Part shown: positions 59,923 through 64,000 of the stretch, piece after piece | Layout of the letters: each line of letters begins with the position of its first letter | Numbering within the stretch: position 1 is the stretch's first letter | Source of the DNA: an uncultured Lachnospiraceae bacterium | GTDB lineage: Bacteria > Bacillota > Clostridia > Lachnospirales > Lachnospiraceae | Assembly: GCA_934432595.1 (NCBI GenBank) | Contig: CAKRYR010000002.1 | Span: 62,001-126,000, forward strand | Length of the DNA stretch: 64,000 bases | Direction: 5' to 3' | Notes under the pieces: generated by a model | What the model was told of the DNA's origin: nothing | Database searches by the model: none | What the model saw: only the letters and a program-made list of their open reading frames with translations | Made by a program: the position numbers and the translations under genes

Positions 59923-61470
59923 GTGTATAAGGTTTTAATATCACAGCAGGATAAGGAGCAAATGCGACTTATAAGGGAAAGTTTATTGTCAGGGTTTGAT
60001 GAAGTGTTTATCTTTTGCACCAGTTCAGGTGAAGAAACCATTGATATTGTAAGTAAAGAACATCCAGATTTGGTGTTTCAAGGAATTGAATTAAATGATA
60101 TTAGCGGTATAGATGTTGCAACTGAGATAATGAAGATTAGTCCAGAAAGTCATATCGTGTTTTTGTCGTGTTATGACCATTTTGAGTTTGCAAGAACGGC
60201 GATGCATCTTGGAGTTGAAGATTATTTATTGATGCCCGTTACAGAACAAGATATAATAGAAGTTACTTCAGATGTATTAAGAAAAATTGATAATTATCGT
60301 GCTGTAAAGTACACAGAGTCAAAGAATAGAGAATTTATGCAAGATTCAAAAGATTTGTTAGGTTATGGGTTTATTTACTCTATTTTATTTAGTGATTCCT
60401 TGAGAAAAAATATAAGTGAATATAAACGTACATTAGGGATAACAGATAGAGGATTCTGGTATAATATAGAAGTTTGTAATGAAAGTTATAAACCAGCAGT
60501 AAAAGATGATGAATTAATAAATGTTGTGGGTGAAACACTTAGGAAAAATGTTAAATATATTATTGGACCTAAAATAGGAGAAAGATTACTTGTATATATT
60601 CCTGTTATGGATGATGACGTAAGATTTGAAGATGAAAAATTTATTATCTCCTTAGCTAAGATTGTTAAAAGAGAAATAGAGAGTGCTTTTATACTAAAAA
60701 CTAATATAGGTATAGGGAGCATTAGGAATCTTGATGAGTTACATATATCATATGAAGAATCTATTAAGGGTCTAAGAGATAATAAAGATGTTGTCAAATA
60801 TGTCGGAAGTGAGAATAATGATTTATATGTTAAAGCTACTGTTATTGAAAAAAGACTATTTGAGAGTATAGAGTTAGATAAAGATGATGTTAGAAAACTA
60901 TTTGTTCTTTTATTGCAGCAGTATGAAGAACTACCATTAAAAGATAGAAAAAGTAAAGTACTAGAATTATTTGCAATTATTAATCACAAGATAAGCTCAA
61001 TGGGTGCAGAAGAATGGGAAACTTGTGATAGTATGAGAATGTATCAAGAAATTATGGATTTATCAGAAGATAATATAGATATTTATTCTATGAATAAGTT
61101 TGAGTATTTATTAAAGGCTTTGAGAAGGCGAAATACTCAGAATTTATCACCTACTGTTAAAAAGGCTATGCATTATATGAGTGAACATTTTAATAAAAAT
61201 ATTACATTGAATGATATATCTAATTTAGTAGGTGTAAGTGTTCAATATTTCAGTAAGATTTTTAAAGAAGAAGTCGGATGTAATTACGTTGATTGGCTTA
61301 ATTCTTTAAGAATTAATAGAGCAAAAGAACTTATGGAAAGCACACAAATGACTATTAAGGAAGTTGGCTTTCAAGTTGGGTATAACGATCCAAATTATTT
61401 TAGTCGTATTTTCAAAAGATATGAAGGCGTTGCTCCAACTGAATATGTAAATAGAAAAGAAGTAAGTTAA
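59923..61470 (+). CDS. YesN/AraC-type regulator with degenerate receiver domain
   Basis: 515 residues. The N-terminal 120 residues have the receiver fold of YesN-type regulators, but the acidic pair is replaced (ISQQDKEQ), the phosphoacceptor position reads Gly (VFQGIELND) and the Lys is Met (LLMPV). The middle of about 270 residues is of unknown fold. The last about 100 residues hold two AraC helix-turn-helix motifs (LNDISNLVGVSVQYFSKIF and IKEVGFQVGYNDPNYFSRIFK). Phosphorylation control seems lost. GTG start behind AGGAGGG. No kinase gene is adjacent. Confidence 0.88.
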   Translation: MYKVLISQQDKEQMRLIRESLLSGFDEVFIFCTSSGEETIDIVSKEHPDLVFQGIELNDISGIDVATEIMKISPESHIVFLSCYDHFEFARTAMHLGVEDYLLMPVTEQDIIEVTSDVLRKIDNYRAVKYTESKNREFMQDSKDLLGYGFIYSILFSDSLRKNISEYKRTLGITDRGFWYNIEVCNESYKPAVKDDELINVVGETLRKNVKYIIGPKIGERLLVYIPVMDDDVRFEDEKFIISLAKIVKREIESAFILKTNIGIGSIRNLDELHISYEESIKGLRDNKDVVKYVGSENNDLYVKATVIEKRLFESIELDKDDVRKLFVLLLQQYEELPLKDRKSKVLELFAIINHKISSMGAEEWETCDSMRMYQEIMDLSEDNIDIYSMNKFEYLLKALRRRNTQNLSPTVKKAMHYMSEHFNKNITLNDISNLVGVSVQYFSKIFKEEVGCNYVDWLNSLRINRAKELMESTQMTIKEVGFQVGYNDPNYFSRIFKRYEGVAPTEYVNRKEVS

Positions 61471-61531
61471 TAGAATAGTATTGTACTACTAAAAACAATA
61501 GTGAGTTAAGAAAAATTTCAGAAATTATATA

Positions 61532-61560
61532 TTGACTAAGACCTTATTTCATGGTATATT
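61532..61560 (+). promoter_or_regulatory. Promoter of the rpmG-secE-nusG-rplKA operon
   Basis: TTGACT (61532-61537) and TATATT (61555-61560), 17-base spacer. An aagacct/aggtctt pair spans it to 61583 and ends in Ts, so the region may also terminate read-through from upstream. Confidence 0.65.
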
Positions 61561-61641
61561 GAAAAAGCGATGGAAGAGGTCTTTTTTTTATGCCTAAAAT
61601 TTAGCATGAGCACATTGAATTAAAAGTGGAGGTGGATAATC

Positions 61642-61791
61642 GTGCGCGTAAAGATAACATTAGCATGTACAGAATGTAAGCAACGTAACTACGATACTAA
61701 AAAAGAGAAAAGATTACATCCAGACAGAATGGAAACTAAAAAGTATTGTAAGTTCTGCAGAAAACACACTTTACACAAAGAGACAAAATAA
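61642..61791 (+). CDS. rpmG: 50S ribosomal protein L33
   Basis: 49 residues, MRVKITLACTECKQRNYDT and then KKYCKFCRKHTLHKET. Two CxxC pairs (C+ zinc-binding form). GTG start behind GGAGG at seven bases. First gene of the operon, as in many Firmicutes (rpmG-secE-nusG). Confidence 0.95.
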   Translation: MRVKITLACTECKQRNYDTKKEKRLHPDRMETKKYCKFCRKHTLHKETK

Positions 61792-61835
61792 GGAATTGAT
61801 AGGATTCACACTTTAGAAGAAAGGAATGTGAAGAT

Positions 61836-62054
61836 ATGGGCGAAGATTCTAAAAAAGTAAATAGTGTTGAGAAGAAGGGATTTTTTAAATCTCTAAAAAC
61901 TGAGTTTAGTAAAATAATGTGGCCAGATAGACCAACAGTAATTAATAAGTCTATAGCTGTTGTAGTTGTTACAACAATTTTAGCTCTTGTAATTGCGTTA
62001 TTTGATTATTTAATTGGATCAGGATTATCATGGTTATCACAACTATTAGGATAA
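61836..62054 (+). CDS. secE: Preprotein translocase subunit SecE
   Basis: 72 residues: an amphipathic segment FFKSLKTEFSKIMWPDRPTV followed by one membrane helix, the one-helix form usual in Gram-positives. It clamps SecY in the translocon. AAAGGAA upstream; nusG starts 9 bases after its stop. Confidence 0.95.
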   Translation: MGEDSKKVNSVEKKGFFKSLKTEFSKIMWPDRPTVINKSIAVVVVTTILALVIALFDYLIGSGLSWLSQLLG

Positions 62055-62063
62055 GGTGGTTTT

Positions 62064-62585
62064 ATGTCAGATTTTAATTGGTATGTAGTTCATACCTATT
62101 CAGGGTATGAGAATAAGGTAAAAGCAACAATTGAAAAAACTATTGAGAACAGAGGTCTTCAAGATCAAATTATAGAGGTATCTGTTCCTATGATTGATGT
62201 AGTGGAAGTTAAGAATGGTGCAAATAAGACTGTTCAGAGAAAGAAATTCCCTGGTTACGTTTTTGTAAAAATGGTTATGAATGAGGACACATGGTATGTA
62301 GTTAGAAATACTAGAGGTGTTACTGGGTTCGTAGGACCTGGATCAAAACCAGTGCCATTGACTCCAACAGAAATGCTTAATATGGGCTTTGATGGAGGAA
62401 GTATCACAATTGACATAGATGTTAATGTAGGTGATACAGTTGAAGTTGTATCAGGAGCATGGGAAGAAGTTACTGGAGTTGTTCAAAGTATTAATGAAGC
62501 TAAGCAAACAGTGACTATTACTATTGATATGTTTGGTAGAGAGACACCAGTTGAAATTAGTTTTGCTGATATTAAAGTATTATAA
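62064..62585 (+). CDS. nusG: Transcription elongation/antitermination factor NusG
   Basis: 173 residues: NGN domain with WYVVHTYSGYENKVKATIE and FPGYVFVKM, VRNTRGVTGFVG, and a C-terminal KOW domain (VGDTVEVVSGAWEEVTGVV). Binds RNA polymerase and links it to Rho or the ribosome. Confidence 0.97.
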   Translation: MSDFNWYVVHTYSGYENKVKATIEKTIENRGLQDQIIEVSVPMIDVVEVKNGANKTVQRKKFPGYVFVKMVMNEDTWYVVRNTRGVTGFVGPGSKPVPLTPTEMLNMGFDGGSITIDIDVNVGDTVEVVSGAWEEVTGVVQSINEAKQTVTITIDMFGRETPVEISFADIKVL

Positions 62586-62647
62586 TTATTTAGATAGTCA
62601 AAACAGTATGGTTAAACTCAAGTGATTAATTTAGGAGGTAAGCAATT

Positions 62648-63073
62648 ATGGCAAAGAAAGTTACAGGATATATTAAGTTACAAATTCCAGCTGCCAAAGC
62701 AACACCTGCACCACCTGTAGGCCCTGCACTTGGACAGCACGGAGTTAACATTGTACAGTTTACAAAAGAATTTAATGCTAGAACAGCAGGTCAAGAAGGA
62801 ATGATTATTCCAGTTGTAATCACTGTATATCAAGATAGAAGTTTTAGTTTTATTACTAAGACTCCACCAGCAGCAATTTTATTAAAGAAAGCTGCTAATA
62901 TTAAATCAGGATCAGGAGTACCAAATAGAAATAAAGTTGGTAAGATATCAAAAGCAGATATCCAAAAGATCGCTGAACTTAAGATGCCAGACTTAAATGC
63001 TGCAAATCTTGAGAGTGCAATGAGCATGATCGAAGGAACAGCTAAGAGTATGGGATTAGTAGTAGAAGACTAG
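62648..63073 (+). CDS. rplK: 50S ribosomal protein L11
   Basis: 141 residues, standard length. GYIKLQIPAAKATPAPPVGPALGQHGVNI is the N-terminal GTPase-centre domain; the C-terminal part binds 23S rRNA. AGGAGG at nine bases. Confidence 0.98.
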   Translation: MAKKVTGYIKLQIPAAKATPAPPVGPALGQHGVNIVQFTKEFNARTAGQEGMIIPVVITVYQDRSFSFITKTPPAAILLKKAANIKSGSGVPNRNKVGKISKADIQKIAELKMPDLNAANLESAMSMIEGTAKSMGLVVED

Positions 63074-63132
63074 TAAATATAAACCAAAAGGTATAGATAA
63101 AAGATTTCATCACAAGACAGTAACAATATAAA

Positions 63133-63161
63133 TGTGGGAGGGATTCTCCCGATATTACCAC
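63133..63161 (+). promoter_or_regulatory. Putative L1-binding leader hairpin
   Basis: GTGGGAGGGA pairs in two steps with TCCC and ACCAC just before the rplA binding site. The helix resembles the L1 site on 23S rRNA used for translational feedback. Inference from shape. Confidence 0.5.
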
Positions 63162-63177
63162 TAGGAGGTTAATAGAT

Positions 63178-63870
63178 ATGAAGAGAGGTAAGAAATATTC
63201 AGATGCTTCTAAATTATATGATAAGACACAAGCATTTGATACAGAAGAGGCTATTAGCTTAGTTAAGAAAACAGCCGTTGCAAAATTCGATGAAACAGTT
63301 GAAGCTCACATCAGATTAGGTGTAGATAGTAGACATGCAGACCAACAAGTTCGTGGCGCTGTTGTTTTACCACATGGAACTGGTAAAAAAGTAAGAGTTC
63401 TTGTTTTTGCTAAAGGTGATAAATTAGCTGAAGCAGAAGCAGCTGGAGCAGATTTCGTTGGAGGAGAAGATTTAATTCCAAAGATTCAAAATGATAATTG
63501 GTTTGATTTTGATGTTGTTGTTGCAACTCCAGATATGATGGGTGTTGTTGGACGTTTAGGACGTGTACTTGGACCTAAGGGATTAATGCCTAATCCAAAG
63601 GCAGGAACTGTAACAATGGATGTTACAAAGGCTGTACAAGATATTAAAGCAGGTAAGATTGAATACAGATTAGATAAGAGCAATATTATCCACGTACCAC
63701 TAGGTAAGGCTTCATTTACTGAAGAGCAATTAGTTGACAACTTTACTACTTTAATGGGAGCTATAGTTAAAGCTAAACCAGCAGCTACTAAGGGACAATA
63801 CTTAAGAAGTGTAACTTTAGCAACAACTATGGGACCAGGAGTTAAAGTTAATACTGTTAAGCTTGGTTAG
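63178..63870 (+). CDS. rplA: 50S ribosomal protein L1
   Basis: 230 residues, standard length: MKRGKKYSDASKLYD, VRVLVFAKGDKLAEAEAAGAD, and VLGPKGLMPNPKAGTVT, the family signature. Forms the L1 stalk and represses its own operon by binding mRNA. AGGAGG upstream. Confidence 0.98.
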   Translation: MKRGKKYSDASKLYDKTQAFDTEEAISLVKKTAVAKFDETVEAHIRLGVDSRHADQQVRGAVVLPHGTGKKVRVLVFAKGDKLAEAEAAGADFVGGEDLIPKIQNDNWFDFDVVVATPDMMGVVGRLGRVLGPKGLMPNPKAGTVTMDVTKAVQDIKAGKIEYRLDKSNIIHVPLGKASFTEEQLVDNFTTLMGAIVKAKPAATKGQYLRSVTLATTMGPGVKVNTVKLG

Positions 63871-63920
63871 TAATAAGCTGAACGTATAATTTTATAATGT
63901 GAATATTAGATATTATATAT

Positions 63921-63953
63921 AAAAACGCGAAGATTAGTCTTCGCGTTTTTTTT
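63921..63953 (+). terminator. Terminator after rplA
   Basis: 13-bp perfect stem (63921-63933 with 63938-63950), loop ttag, eight-T run. It separates rplKA from what would be rplJL to the right. Confidence 0.9.
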
Positions 63954-64000
63954 GCAATTTTAAATGTGCAATTGAGAAAAATATAAAATATTTATAAAAT

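Noticed and set aside
61538..61583. Terminator before rpmG
   Set aside because: The inverted seven-mers span a clear promoter (TTGACT-17-TATATT); the promoter reading is better supported, though both could apply.

Overview
The window is AT-rich, densely coding DNA of an anaerobic Gram-positive bacterium, most likely a Clostridia member of the Lachnospiraceae type. The basis is the low GC content, strong GGAGG ribosome binding sites, a SAM-I riboswitch on metK, ATP-dependent PEP carboxykinase, HydE (FeFe-hydrogenase maturation), the sporulation regulator SpoIIID, two-component and c-di-GMP genes, and the rpmG-secE-nusG-rplK-rplA cluster. Genus and species cannot be read from this window alone. 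No tRNA, rRNA or CRISPR array was seen.

Left part (1-22.2 kb), mostly core: the 3' end of an OLD/TOPRIM-type nuclease, murA, an HD-GYP phosphodiesterase, riboswitch-controlled metK, a histidine kinase/response regulator pair, a RluA-type pseudouridine synthase, a large GGDEF-GGDEF-EAL protein, a DtxR/MntR-like regulator with an altered metal site, hydE, pckA, a DUF885 lipoprotein, an ABC exporter pair, a secreted papain-like protease and a secreted unknown.

Middle part (22.2-47.0 kb), accessory. Its core is a giant imperfect inverted repeat. Each arm holds an Rpn-type PD-(D/E)XK nuclease gene and a roughly 1150-residue secreted Ig-like/FN3 protein gene (A at 25872-29300 on the minus strand, B at 35099-38572 on the plus strand). 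The two proteins share signal peptide and C-terminal FN3 domains but differ in the middle. The 5.4 kb between the arms carries a tyrosine recombinase, two related membrane proteins, a SpoU-type methyltransferase and a small membrane protein. The homology of the two arms begins almost exactly at the predicted transcription start of gene B, and a consensus promoter sits just inside the central segment pointing out to B; no equally good promoter faces A. This is the layout expected of a recombinase-driven invertible promoter switch between two surface proteins, and is the main hypothesis of this report. The right arm is split by an island with a DUF4143 ATPase, a DUF2442-like remnant, a phd/yefM antitoxin and a truncated yoeB toxin, bounded by a 168-bp direct repeat of the FN3 gene's 3' end. 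A second DUF4143 ATPase with a triple repeat in its promoter lies outside the left arm. Beyond the right arm are a secreted MACPF-domain protein, a HEPN protein, a YiiX-like papain-fold protein and a lipoprotein.

Right part (47-64 kb), core again: a YhaO/YhaN-type nuclease-ATPase pair, a class A penicillin-binding protein, the primary sigma factor, an Mrp-NifX fusion, an extracytoplasmic trigger-factor-like lipoprotein, a membrane protein with an acidic/basic repeat, a zinc-ribbon membrane protein, spoIIID, a YesN-like regulator with a degenerate receiver domain, and rpmG-secE-nusG-rplK-rplA.

Start codons were chosen by ribosome binding site spacing, so several genes are shorter than the longest open frame. 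All family names come from motif recognition by eye, not from searches.
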